Origin: an uncultured bacterium
Lineage (GTDB): Bacteria > Bacteroidota > Bacteroidia > Bacteroidales > Muribaculaceae
Length of the DNA stretch: 15,108 bases
NCBI GenBank assembly: GCA_946184715.1
Contig: CAMHGU010000027.1
Location: 1-15,108 of the forward strand
Direction of reading: 5' to 3'
Part shown: positions 1 through 7,082 of the stretch, piece after piece
Position numbering within the stretch: the stretch's first letter is position 1
Layout of the letters: every line of letters begins with the position of its first letter
The notes under the pieces: generated by a model
Databases searched by the model: none
What the model was told of the DNA's origin: nothing
Seen by the model: the letters and a program-made list of their open reading frames with translations, nothing else
Translations under genes and position numbers: made by a program

Positions 1-70
1 AAATATAATTTTATGGCGGCTGTCACGTTATTAATAGAAATGTGAATAAACGAATATCATTATAACGACA

Positions 71-2005
71 ATGAGAACCAAACTTTTAATTGCAAGCGCA
101 TTAATGGCATCTTGCTTTTTCGGCGCCACAGCGGCAAGCGACCCGGTGGTGATGAATATCAACGGCAAGGATGTGAAAGCCTCGGAGTTTAAGTACTTAT
201 ACAACAAGAACCGCCAGCAGCAGATTGAGCAGCAGAGCTTCGACGACTACGTGGATATGTTCGTTCAGTACAAGCTCAAAGTAGATGCCGCCGAGAAGGC
301 CGGTATCGACACCACCGCTCAGTTTGTAAAGGAGTTCAGCGGCTACCGCAAGGACCTCGCGCGTCCCTATCTTGAGGACAGCACCGCCCTGGAGCCGTAT
401 GCTCGCGAAGCCTATGCTCGCTTAGGCGAGGAGGTCGATGTGTGGCACATTATGCTTCCCAAAGAGGTGCGTGGTCTCTCACATGCGGCTGTGCTTGCCC
501 GAGCCGACAGTATCCGGCAGTGTGCCGTCAATGACGAAGACTTCGCCGAGCTTGCCGATAAGTTCTCTTACGACCCCGGCAAGGTGGTCAACCACGGCAA
601 TATGGGCTGGATAGCCGCCGGGCTGTATCCTTACAGCTTCGAGAAGGTGGCTTGGTCGTTGCCGCTCAATCAAATCTCAGAGGTGACTGAAACCGACTTC
701 GGCTACCATATTATTAAGGTGACGGGGCGCCGTCCTTATCGTGGCGAGGTGCACGTGGCTCATATCCTGCTGCTCACTCCGCGCGATGGCGACGAAGCTG
801 CCCGCGCCGCTGTCAAGACTCGCATCGACAGCATCTACAACGCCGCCATCAGTGGCGAGGACTTCCATCAGCTCGCTTACGCCTATTCCGAAGACCCCGG
901 CTCGTCGCGTCAGGGCGGCACTATCAAGTGGTTCCCCTCGGGGCGTATGGTTCGCGAGTTTAACGAAGTGGCATTCGACCTGCCCGATGGCGCTATCTCC
1001 AAGCCGTTCCAGACCCGCTTCGGCTGGCATATCATCAAGAAACTCGGCAGCCGCGGCCTGCAACCCTATGAGGAGAAGCGCGCCGAGATTATCGCCCATT
1101 TCAAGAATGATGAGCGCGGGCAGGCACCTTACACCACCGTGCTCGACCGTGTGAAGACTAAGGAGCATTACAAAGTGGAGGCCGCCGGCCGCCAAGATGT
1201 AATCGACCGCATCACCAAAGTGGGACAGTACGACCAAGCCGTGGCTCAAGGGCTAAAGGCATCGTCAACTCCCGTCATCACCTTCGCCAAGACAAAACTT
1301 ACTCAGGCCGACCTCGTGGCAAAATTGCCTTCGCCTGAAGCCGGCGTCACGGCCGACGATGCCGAGTACATCGTGGACCGCGCCATCAATCAGCTCGGTC
1401 AGGAAGCCATAGCCGACTTCGCAATGACTCAGCTCGAGAACAACAACCAGGACTTTGCCAATATAGTTCGCGAATACCGCGACGGCCTTCTCCTCTTCGA
1501 AATCAGCAACCGCAACGTATGGGAGAAAGGCGCTACCGATGCCGAAGGGCAGAAACAGTATTTTGAGACCCACCGCGCCGACTACAATTGGAATCGCCCG
1601 CACTACAAAGGCTACCTCATTCAGGTCAAGAGCGATAGCGTGTGTGACGTAATCCGCGAGGAGGTGAAGACCATCGCCAATGCCGACACCCTTCCGCAGA
1701 CCATCCGCAAGAACCACCGCGGCTTCGTGCGTGTGGAGAAGCTCCTCGTGGCCGAGGGTGAGAACCCCATCATCGATGGCACCATATTCCACCCCGATGG
1801 CCCGGCTCCCGCTCCCAGCACCGGATTCGTATGCTACCTCACTACCCACGGCCGCGTAATCGACAACCCCGAAGAGGTGGAGGACGTGAAAGCCAAACTC
1901 GTGGAGGATTATCAGAAACAGCTTGAGACCGAATGGGTTAGCGATATGAAGTCGAAAGCCAAAGTGACAATCAACCGCAAAGAGCTCGACAAGTTAAGCC
2001 GATAG
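71..2005 (+). CDS. SurA-like periplasmic peptidyl-prolyl cis-trans isomerase with two parvulin domains
   Basis: The 644-residue product starts with a Sec signal peptide (basic MRTK, hydrophobic core, likely cleavage near residues 20-22 around GATAAS). A SurA-N-like chaperone helix region follows at about residues 25-115. Two parvulin/rotamase domains lie at about 122-220 and 225-325; both carry the expected HI.L start, the S.DPG...GG/GN.GW core and the FG.HIIK end. The C-terminal half (about 330-644) is not a recognised rotamase and may be a further helical substrate-binding region, as in Bacteroidota SurA-like proteins. Known role of the family: proline isomerisation and chaperoning of outer-membrane proteins in the periplasm. 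The ATG at 71 fits the signal peptide; the 70 bases upstream are AT-rich with no convincing promoter. A strong hairpin follows the stop codon. Family assignment is firm; calling it surA itself would be a guess because Bacteroidales carry several paralogues. Confidence 0.93.
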   Translation: MRTKLLIASALMASCFFGATAASDPVVMNINGKDVKASEFKYLYNKNRQQQIEQQSFDDYVDMFVQYKLKVDAAEKAGIDTTAQFVKEFSGYRKDLARPYLEDSTALEPYAREAYARLGEEVDVWHIMLPKEVRGLSHAAVLARADSIRQCAVNDEDFAELADKFSYDPGKVVNHGNMGWIAAGLYPYSFEKVAWSLPLNQISEVTETDFGYHIIKVTGRRPYRGEVHVAHILLLTPRDGDEAARAAVKTRIDSIYNAAISGEDFHQLAYAYSEDPGSSRQGGTIKWFPSGRMVREFNEVAFDLPDGAISKPFQTRFGWHIIKKLGSRGLQPYEEKRAEIIAHFKNDERGQAPYTTVLDRVKTKEHYKVEAAGRQDVIDRITKVGQYDQAVAQGLKASSTPVITFAKTKLTQADLVAKLPSPEAGVTADDAEYIVDRAINQLGQEAIADFAMTQLENNNQDFANIVREYRDGLLLFEISNRNVWEKGATDAEGQKQYFETHRADYNWNRPHYKGYLIQVKSDSVCDVIREEVKTIANADTLPQTIRKNHRGFVRVEKLLVAEGENPIIDGTIFHPDGPAPAPSTGFVCYLTTHGRVIDNPEEVEDVKAKLVEDYQKQLETEWVSDMKSKAKVTINRKELDKLSR

Positions 2006-2023
2006 CAGCCCACCATACCTTCT

Positions 2024-2062
2024 AAGCGTCAGCCACCCTCCCCGCGAGGGTGGCTGACGCTT
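2024..2062 (+). terminator. Strong stem-loop after the PPIase gene
   Basis: A perfect 17-bp stem (2024-2040 pairing with 2046-2062) encloses a 5-nt loop (2041-2045), starting 19 bases after the stop codon at 2005. A short T-rich stretch (TTTAT) follows. It is a likely intrinsic terminator for the PPIase transcript and separates it from the next gene, which has its own promoter. Confidence 0.85.
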
Positions 2063-2067
2063 TATCA

Positions 2068-2151
2068 TTGCCTCCATCACAGCGTCCATGCAGCGGAATC
2101 GCTCACAGATAACGACAATAACGACAATAACGAGGATGGCCACACGCACAA
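2068..2151 (+). repeat. Intergenic direct repeat, copy A
   Basis: This begins with TTGCCTCCATCACAGC, continues with a near match ATGCAGCG...ATCGCTC, then a 9-bp periodic tract (AACGACAAT units, 2111-2132) and a tail ATGGCCACAC. A diverged copy in the same orientation lies at 6909-7014, on the other side of the six-module gene. It has no coding potential. Its function is unknown; it may be a dispersed intergenic repeat of the genome. Confidence 0.7.
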
Positions 2152-2182
2152 TTAGCTTGGCGATAAATAATTAGGTGTAAAG

Positions 2183-2213
2183 TTGCAAATATAGGGGAGG
2201 GTAGTTATATTTG
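2183..2213 (+). promoter_or_regulatory. Bacteroidota-type promoter of the six-module gene
   Basis: A TTG at 2183-2185 (-33 element) is followed after 20 nt by TATATTTG at 2206-2213, an exact match to the Bacteroidota -7 consensus TAnnTTTG. Transcription would start near 2219-2222, leaving about 33 nt of leader before the ATG at 2254. This also argues against an upstream TTG start at 2218, which would lie at or before the first transcribed base. Confidence 0.75.
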
Positions 2214-2253
2214 CAAATTGAAATCTTTCGCCAACCAAAATCAACCTCGATAT

Positions 2254-5200
2254 ATGAAAAAGATTTTAATCTCCTTACTATTCACCGCGGTGGCTGTGCT
2301 CGCCGCGCGTGCAGAGACGCGCTATCAGGGCGACATCAACCTCGATGGCTCCGTGGATGGCAACGACGTGTCAATTCTGCTCGAGATGGTGCTCACGGGT
2401 GGTGTGTCCGATGCCCAGATGGTGGTCGCCGACATCAACACCGACGGCTCTGTGGATGGCAACGACGTATCGATTCTCCTCGAGATAGTGCTCACGGGCT
2501 CGCCCACGGCGCTTTACGAGTACGAGACTTTCACGGTGGCAGGCACGGAGTTCACGATGGTGAAAGTGCCGGGCGGCACCTTTACAATGGGTGCTACAGC
2601 CGAGCAAGGCTCCGACGCTTATGGCGATGAGCTCCCGACTCACAGCGTGACCCTCAGCTCTTTTATGATAGGCCAGACCGAGGTGACGCAGGAGTTGTGG
2701 AACGCCGTGATGGGCAGCAACCCGAGCTATTACAGCGGCATCAACTTCCCCGTGGAGCAGGTCAACTGGGACGACTGCCAAGAGTTTATCGCACAGCTCA
2801 ATAGCCTTCTGAGCAACCTGCCGGAGATGGAAGGCAAGGCGTTCCGCTTGCCTACCGAAGCTGAGTGGGAATACGCCGCTCGAGGCGCGCAGACCGGCGG
2901 CACGAAGTATGCCGGCAGCGATGATATCGACGATGTGGCGTGGTATTGGGACAACTCATCATCGCAAACACATCCGGTGGGGACAAAGCGCCCCAACGCA
3001 TTAGGGCTCTACGATATGACCGGCAATGTGTGGGAATGGTGCCAAGACTGGTACGGCTTATATAGCTCCGAAGCGCAGACCGATCCGCAGGGACCCGCAT
3101 CAGGCACTAATCGCGTGATGCGCGGCGGCAGCTGGAGCTACGTCGCGAGGAACTGCCGCGTTTCTTACCGCAAAGCCGAAACGCCGACTTACAACAACAA
3201 CCGGCTCGGGTTGCGCCTTGTGCTTGCCGATGACCCCACAGCCCACCTATTCACTGTCAATGGTGTTAAATTCACGATGAAGGAAGTGCCGGGCGGCACC
3301 TTTACAATGGGTGCTACAGCCGAGCAAGGCTCCGACGCTTATGGCGATGAGCTCCCGACTCACAGCGTGACCCTCAGCTCTTTTATGATAGGCCAGACCG
3401 AGGTGACGCAGGAGTTGTGGAACGCCGTGATGGGCAGCAACCCGAGCTATTACAGCGGCATCAACTTCCCCGTGGAGCAGGTCAACTGGGACGACTGCCA
3501 AGAGTTTATCGCACAGCTCAATAGCCTTCTGAGCAACCTGCCGGAGATGGAAGGCAAGGCGTTCCGCTTGCCTACCGAAGCTGAGTGGGAATACGCCGCT
3601 CGAGGCGCGCAGACCGGCGGCACGAAGTATGCCGGCAGCGATGATATCGACGATGTGGCTTGGTATAGGGACAACTCAGAATCGACAACTCATCCGGTAG
3701 GGACAAAGCAGCCCAACGCCTTGCGGCTTTACGATATGACCGGCAATGTGTGGGAATGGTGCCAGGACTGGTACGGCAAATATAGCTCTACAGCGCAGAC
3801 CGATCCACAAGGACCGGCATCGGGAACGTACCGCATAGCCCGTGGTGGCTGCTGGAACTTCGGTGCGTCGGTCAGCCGCGTTTCTTACCGCAACAACTAC
3901 TTGCCGTCGTTCCGCAACAACGTCCTCGGGTTGCGCCTTGTGCTCGCCGAAGACCCCTCAGCCGACGTATTCACTGTCAATGGTGTTAAATTCACGATGA
4001 AGGAAGTGCCGGGCGGCACCTTTACAATGGGTGCTACAGCCGAGCAAGGCTCCGACGCTTATGGCGATGAGCTCCCGACTCACAGCGTGACCCTCAGCTC
4101 TTTTATGATAGGCCAGACCGAGGTGACGCAGGAGTTGTGGAACGCCGTGATGGGCAGCAACCCGAGCTATTACAGCGGCATCAACTTCCCCGTGGAGCAG
4201 GTCAACTGGGACGACTGCCAAGAGTTTATCGCACAGCTCAATAGCCTTCTGAGCAACCTGCCGGAGATGGAAGGCAAGGCGTTCCGCTTGCCTACCGAAG
4301 CTGAGTGGGAATACGCCGCTCGAGGCGCGCAGACCGGCGGCACGAAGTATGCCGGCAGCGATGATATCGACGATGTGGCTTGGTATAGGGACAACTCAGA
4401 ATCGACAACTCATCCGGTAGGGACAAAGCAGCCCAACGCCTTGCGGCTTTACGATATGACCGGCAATGTGTGGGAATGGTGCCAGGACTGGTACGGCAAA
4501 TATAGCTCTACAGCGCAGACCGATCCACAAGGACCGGCATCGGGAACGCACCGCTTAGTCCGTGGTGGCTGCTGGAACTTCAGTGCGTCATCCTGCCGCG
4601 TTTCGTGCCGCAGCGCCTACTTGCCGTCGTACCGCAACAACGTCCTCGGGCTGCGCCTTGTGCTCGCCGATGAGCCCAAAGCCCAACAATTTACCGCCAA
4701 TGGCGTGTCGTTCGCGATGGTGAAAGTGCCCGGTGGCAAGTTTACGATCGGCGCCACCTCCGAGCAGGGCTCCGATGCTCATAGCCACGAATTACCCACC
4801 CACAATGTCACCCTCAGCACGTTTATGATAGGCCAGACGGAAGTGACGCAAGAGTTGTGGATCGCAGTGATGGGCAGCAACCCGTGCTATTTCGGAGGCT
4901 CCAACCTACCGGTAGAGAATGTCAGCTGGAACGACTGTCAAAGGTTTGTAGCTAAACTCAACAGTCTGTTGAGCAATCAGCCGGAGATGGAAGGCAAAGT
5001 GTTCCGCTTGCCCACTGAGGCGGAGTGGGAGTACGCCGCACGCGGCGGCGCGAGTGGCGGTACGAAGTATGCCGGCAGCGACAATATTGACGATGTGGCG
5101 TGGTACAGCGGCAACTCTTCATCGACAACACATCCCGTTGCGACAAAGCAGCCCAACGCGTTAGGGCTTTACGATATGAGCGGTAATGTGTGGGAATGGT

Positions 5201-6792
5201 GCCAGGATTGGGATGGCGACTATAGCTCCTCAACGCAGACCGATCCGCAAGGGCCTGTGTCGGGCAATTCTCGTATTATCCGTGGCGGCTGCTGGGGCTT
5301 CAGTGGGTCATCCTGCCGCGTTTCGTGCCGCAGCGCCTACCTGCCATCGGACGTTGACAGAGACATCGGGCTGCGCCTTGTGCTCGCCGTTGAGCCCAAA
5401 GCCCAACTATTTACCGCCAATGGCGTGTCGTTCGCGATGGTAAAAGTGCCCGGTGGCAAGTTTACGATGGGCGGTACCGGCGAGCAAGGCGACGAAGCTT
5501 ACAGCGACGAGAATCCAATCCACAGTGTGACCCTCAGCGACTACTGGATAGGCCAGACGGAAGTGACGCAAGAGTTGTGGACCGCAGTGATGGGCAGCAA
5601 CCCGAGCAAATTCAGCGGCTCCAATCTGCCGGTGGAGCAAGTGAGCTGGGACGACTGCCAAGAGTTTATCACCAGGCTCAACGCCCTTACGGGAAAAGCG
5701 TTCCGCCTGCCCACCGAGGCTGAGTGGGAGTATGCAGCTCGTGACGGTGTAAGCTTCGGCAAGAAGTATGCCGGCAGCAACGATATCGACGATGTGGCTT
5801 GGTATGGGAACAACTCATCCAATACCACTCATACTGTGGGAACAAAGCGGCCCAACGAATTGGGGCTTTATGATATGAGCGGCAACGTGGCGGAATGGTG
5901 CAAAGATTGGTACGGCGACTATAGCTCTGCATCGCAGACCGATCCGCAGGGACAGGCATCAGGCACTTACCGCGTGCTCCGTGGCGGCAACTGGGGCTCC
6001 GCCCTTGCGAGATACTGCCGCGTTTCGTGTCGCGACAAAACCCGACCTTCATCCAGCGGCAGCACCATCGGGCTGCGCCTTGTGCTTGCCGGTGACCCCA
6101 CAGTCCACCTATTCACTGTCAATGATGTTACATTCACGATGAAGGAAGTGCCGGGCGGCACCTTCACGATGGGCGCCACCTCCGAGCAGGGCTCCGATGC
6201 CTATAACGACGAGAACCCGACTCACAGCGTGACCCTCAGCAGCTTCTGGATAGGCCAGACCGAGGTGACCCAAGAGTTGTGGACTGCCGTGATGGGCAGC
6301 AATCCGAGCTATTTCAGCGGCACCAACCTGCCGGTGGAGTTGGTGAGCTGGAACGACTGCCAAGAGTTTATCACCAAGCTTAACGCCTTGATTGGCGAAA
6401 CATTCCGCTTGCCCACCGAAGCGGAGTGGGAGTATGCCGCGCGCGGCGCGCAGACCGGCGGCACGAAGTATGCCGGCAGCGACAATGTCGACGATGTGGC
6501 GTGGTATGGGAACAACTCATCCAGTACCACTCATACTGTGGGAACAAAGCGGCCCAACGAATTGGGGCTTTATGATATGAGCGGCAACGTGGCGGAATGG
6601 TGCAAAGATTGGTACGGCGACTATAGCTCTGCATCGCAGACCGATCCGCAGGGACCGGCATCAGGCACTTACCGCGTCTGGCGCAGCGGCAACTGGGGCG
6701 GCGCACTTGCGAGATACTGCCGCGTTTCGTACCGCGGCAACAGCACGCCGTCGACCCGCAGCCGCAGCCTCGGGCTGCGCCTTGCTCGGTGA
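2254..6792 (+). CDS. Secreted dockerin-like protein with six tandem FGE-sulfatase/C-type-lectin modules
   Basis: The product is 1512 residues from the ATG at 2254. A signal peptide comes first (MKKILISLLF..., likely cleavage after AARA, residue 20). Two dockerin-like calcium loops follow at about residues 25-82 (DINLDGSVDGND and DINTDGSVDGND). Six formylglycine-generating-enzyme-like (SUMF1) modules lie at about 90-329, 330-569, 570-809, 810-1049, 1050-1283 and 1284-1512. Each runs VPGGTFTMG... IGQTEVTQELW... FRLPTEAEWEYAAR... GLYDM(T/S)GNV(W/A)EWC... RGG.W... CRVS.R... GLRL. The two catalytic cysteines of true FGE (W-x-C-x4-C after the RGG motif) are absent in all six, so a binding rather than enzymatic role is inferred. 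The end of each module is hypervariable and resembles DGR target variable regions. No C-terminal sorting domain is seen. The ligand is unknown; surface or secreted display with dockerin-mediated attachment is inference. Confidence 0.93.
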   Translation: MKKILISLLFTAVAVLAARAETRYQGDINLDGSVDGNDVSILLEMVLTGGVSDAQMVVADINTDGSVDGNDVSILLEIVLTGSPTALYEYETFTVAGTEFTMVKVPGGTFTMGATAEQGSDAYGDELPTHSVTLSSFMIGQTEVTQELWNAVMGSNPSYYSGINFPVEQVNWDDCQEFIAQLNSLLSNLPEMEGKAFRLPTEAEWEYAARGAQTGGTKYAGSDDIDDVAWYWDNSSSQTHPVGTKRPNALGLYDMTGNVWEWCQDWYGLYSSEAQTDPQGPASGTNRVMRGGSWSYVARNCRVSYRKAETPTYNNNRLGLRLVLADDPTAHLFTVNGVKFTMKEVPGGTFTMGATAEQGSDAYGDELPTHSVTLSSFMIGQTEVTQELWNAVMGSNPSYYSGINFPVEQVNWDDCQEFIAQLNSLLSNLPEMEGKAFRLPTEAEWEYAARGAQTGGTKYAGSDDIDDVAWYRDNSESTTHPVGTKQPNALRLYDMTGNVWEWCQDWYGKYSSTAQTDPQGPASGTYRIARGGCWNFGASVSRVSYRNNYLPSFRNNVLGLRLVLAEDPSADVFTVNGVKFTMKEVPGGTFTMGATAEQGSDAYGDELPTHSVTLSSFMIGQTEVTQELWNAVMGSNPSYYSGINFPVEQVNWDDCQEFIAQLNSLLSNLPEMEGKAFRLPTEAEWEYAARGAQTGGTKYAGSDDIDDVAWYRDNSESTTHPVGTKQPNALRLYDMTGNVWEWCQDWYGKYSSTAQTDPQGPASGTHRLVRGGCWNFSASSCRVSCRSAYLPSYRNNVLGLRLVLADEPKAQQFTANGVSFAMVKVPGGKFTIGATSEQGSDAHSHELPTHNVTLSTFMIGQTEVTQELWIAVMGSNPCYFGGSNLPVENVSWNDCQRFVAKLNSLLSNQPEMEGKVFRLPTEAEWEYAARGGASGGTKYAGSDNIDDVAWYSGNSSSTTHPVATKQPNALGLYDMSGNVWEWCQDWDGDYSSSTQTDPQGPVSGNSRIIRGGCWGFSGSSCRVSCRSAYLPSDVDRDIGLRLVLAVEPKAQLFTANGVSFAMVKVPGGKFTMGGTGEQGDEAYSDENPIHSVTLSDYWIGQTEVTQELWTAVMGSNPSKFSGSNLPVEQVSWDDCQEFITRLNALTGKAFRLPTEAEWEYAARDGVSFGKKYAGSNDIDDVAWYGNNSSNTTHTVGTKRPNELGLYDMSGNVAEWCKDWYGDYSSASQTDPQGQASGTYRVLRGGNWGSALARYCRVSCRDKTRPSSSGSTIGLRLVLAGDPTVHLFTVNDVTFTMKEVPGGTFTMGATSEQGSDAYNDENPTHSVTLSSFWIGQTEVTQELWTAVMGSNPSYFSGTNLPVELVSWNDCQEFITKLNALIGETFRLPTEAEWEYAARGAQTGGTKYAGSDNVDDVAWYGNNSSSTTHTVGTKRPNELGLYDMSGNVAEWCKDWYGDYSSASQTDPQGPASGTYRVWRSGNWGGALARYCRVSYRGNSTPSTRSRSLGLRLAR
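3109..3207 (+). other. Hypervariable segment of module 1 (candidate DGR variable region)
   Basis: The segment lies between the invariant SGT and GLRL residues, with the pattern RVMRGGSW, CRVSYR, then KAE, TP and TYNNNR. Codons after W and after P are mostly of the form NNC, including a run of AAC codons at the P side. The invariant stretch GGG-YTG-CGC-CTT-GTG follows it, the place where a DGR initiation site would be expected. Confidence 0.6.
3829..3927 (+). other. Hypervariable segment of module 2 (candidate DGR variable region)
   Basis: It starts at the first base that differs from module 3 after 581 identical bases. The pattern is RIARGGCW, SRVSYR, then NNYLP and SFRNNV. It is the only module with Ser (AGC) in place of the Cys before RVS. 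It is followed by the shared GGG-TTG-CGC-CTT tail. Confidence 0.6.
4549..4647 (+). other. Hypervariable segment of module 3 (candidate DGR variable region)
   Basis: The pattern is RLVRGGCW, NFSASSCRVSCR, SAYLP, SYRNNV. The middle part (about 4580-4620) matches module 4 closely, whereas the end (CGC-AAC-AAC-GTC-CTC) matches module 2. The segment is thus a mosaic. Confidence 0.6.
5269..5367 (+). other. Hypervariable segment of module 4 (candidate DGR variable region)
   Basis: The pattern is RIIRGGCW, GFSGSSCRVSCR, SAYLP, SDVDRDI. The part after P differs completely from module 3 (GAC GTT GAC AGA GAC) although the preceding block is nearly the same. Confidence 0.6.
5968..6069 (+). other. Hypervariable segment of module 5 (candidate DGR variable region)
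   Basis: The pattern is RVLRGGNW, GSALARYCRVSCR, DKTRP, SSSGSTI. It is one codon longer than in modules 1-4. After the P codon the codons TCC, AGC, GGC, AGC and ACC all end in C. Confidence 0.6.
6670..6771 (+). other. Hypervariable segment of module 6 (candidate DGR variable region)
   Basis: The pattern is RVWRSGNW, GGALARYCRVSYR, GNSTP, STRSRSL. RGG has become RSG. This is the only copy at the true protein C-terminus, the usual position of a DGR variable region; it is followed by GLRLAR and the stop. Confidence 0.6.
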
Positions 6793-6819
6793 GCTCGGTC
6801 GCGTGCGTCCCCAACCTAA

Positions 6820-6866
6820 GAGCGATGCTCGCCAAGGCGGTCACACCCCGCCGGCGAGCATCGCTC
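6820..6866 (+). terminator. Long stem-loop after the six-module gene
   Basis: A 14-bp arm at 6820-6833 (GAGCGATGCTCGCC) pairs perfectly with 6853-6866. Inside it, after an AA bulge, a second 5-bp stem (6836-6840 with 6848-6852) closes a 7-nt loop. It begins 27 bases after the stop. No T-run follows, so it may be a factor-assisted terminator, an mRNA-stabilising structure, or a cruciform. DGR targets can have a hairpin just after the variable region, which makes its position noteworthy. Confidence 0.65.
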
Positions 6867-6908
6867 CCGCTTAATCGCTACGGCCTTAAAGGTAGCACCC
6901 CTTGCGGG

Positions 6909-7014
6909 TTGCCTCCATCACAGCATCATTGCAGCGAGAAATAATCGCTCGCCGATAAACAATAATAACACAAATAACGCAAATAACGATAATAGCGAAA
7001 ATGCCCCCACATAA
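6909..7014 (+). repeat. Intergenic direct repeat, copy B
   Basis: TTGCCTCCATCACAGC at 6909-6924 is identical to copy A. It is followed by a similar TTGCAGCGA...ATCGCTC stretch, a 9-bp periodic tract (CAAATAACG units near 6971-6997) and an ATGCCCCCAC tail. It has the same orientation as copy A and is slightly longer. Together the two copies bracket the six-module gene. Confidence 0.7.
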
Positions 7015-7052
7015 AAACGACAACGGTCGCCATTATGGGTAATGACGACCGT
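7011..7052 (-). terminator. Intrinsic terminator of the H1-like gene
   Basis: On the minus strand a hairpin forms from 7052 down to 7023: a 7-bp outer stem (7046-7052 with 7023-7029), one mismatch, and a 5-bp inner stem (7040-7044 with 7031-7035) with a 4-nt loop. It is followed by TTGTCGTTTTTAT. It lies about 30 bases beyond the stop codon of the small basic protein and has the normal form of an intrinsic terminator. Confidence 0.8.
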
Positions 7053-7082
7053 GAATCTTTTAGAGTTGCTCTATATCGCAGC

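Larger units (their letters stand above)
2521..6792 (+). repeat. Tandem array of six module repeats (units 1-4 exactly 720 bp)
   Basis: Units start at 2521, 3241, 3961, 4681, 5401 and 6103. Units 1-4 are each 720 bp, unit 5 is 702 bp and unit 6 is 690 bp including the stop. By direct comparison 2564-2939 is identical to 3284-3659 (376 bp), and 3248-3828 is identical to 3968-4548 (581 bp). Units 5 and 6 are near-identical over about 150 bp (around 5823-5975 versus the matching part of unit 6). The last part of each unit diverges sharply. Repeats this similar could be collapsed or expanded by short-read assembly, so copy number is uncertain. Confidence 0.95.

Noticed and set aside
2111..2132. 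Short AACGACAAT repeats as a CRISPR or iteron array
   Set aside because: Units are 9 bp with no spacers, there are only two to three copies, and there are no cas or replication genes; treated as part of the intergenic repeat.
2218..2253. TTG start at 2218 giving 12 extra residues on the six-module protein
   Set aside because: The extension would precede the signal peptide and falls at the predicted transcription start behind the -7 box at 2206-2213; the ATG at 2254 begins a normal signal peptide.
2254..6792. Active formylglycine-generating enzyme (sulfatase maturation)
   Set aside because: None of the six modules has the W-x-C-x4-C cysteine pair, the copies are tandem and the protein is secreted; the residues at those positions are in the variable segment.
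2371..6844. Repeated minus-strand open frames across the six-module gene
   Set aside because: They recur at the same place in each 720-bp unit, are antisense to strong coding sequence, and resemble no known protein.
3109..7014. A complete diversity-generating retroelement in the window
   Set aside because: No reverse transcriptase, template repeat or Avd-like gene can be found; only target-like segments are present.
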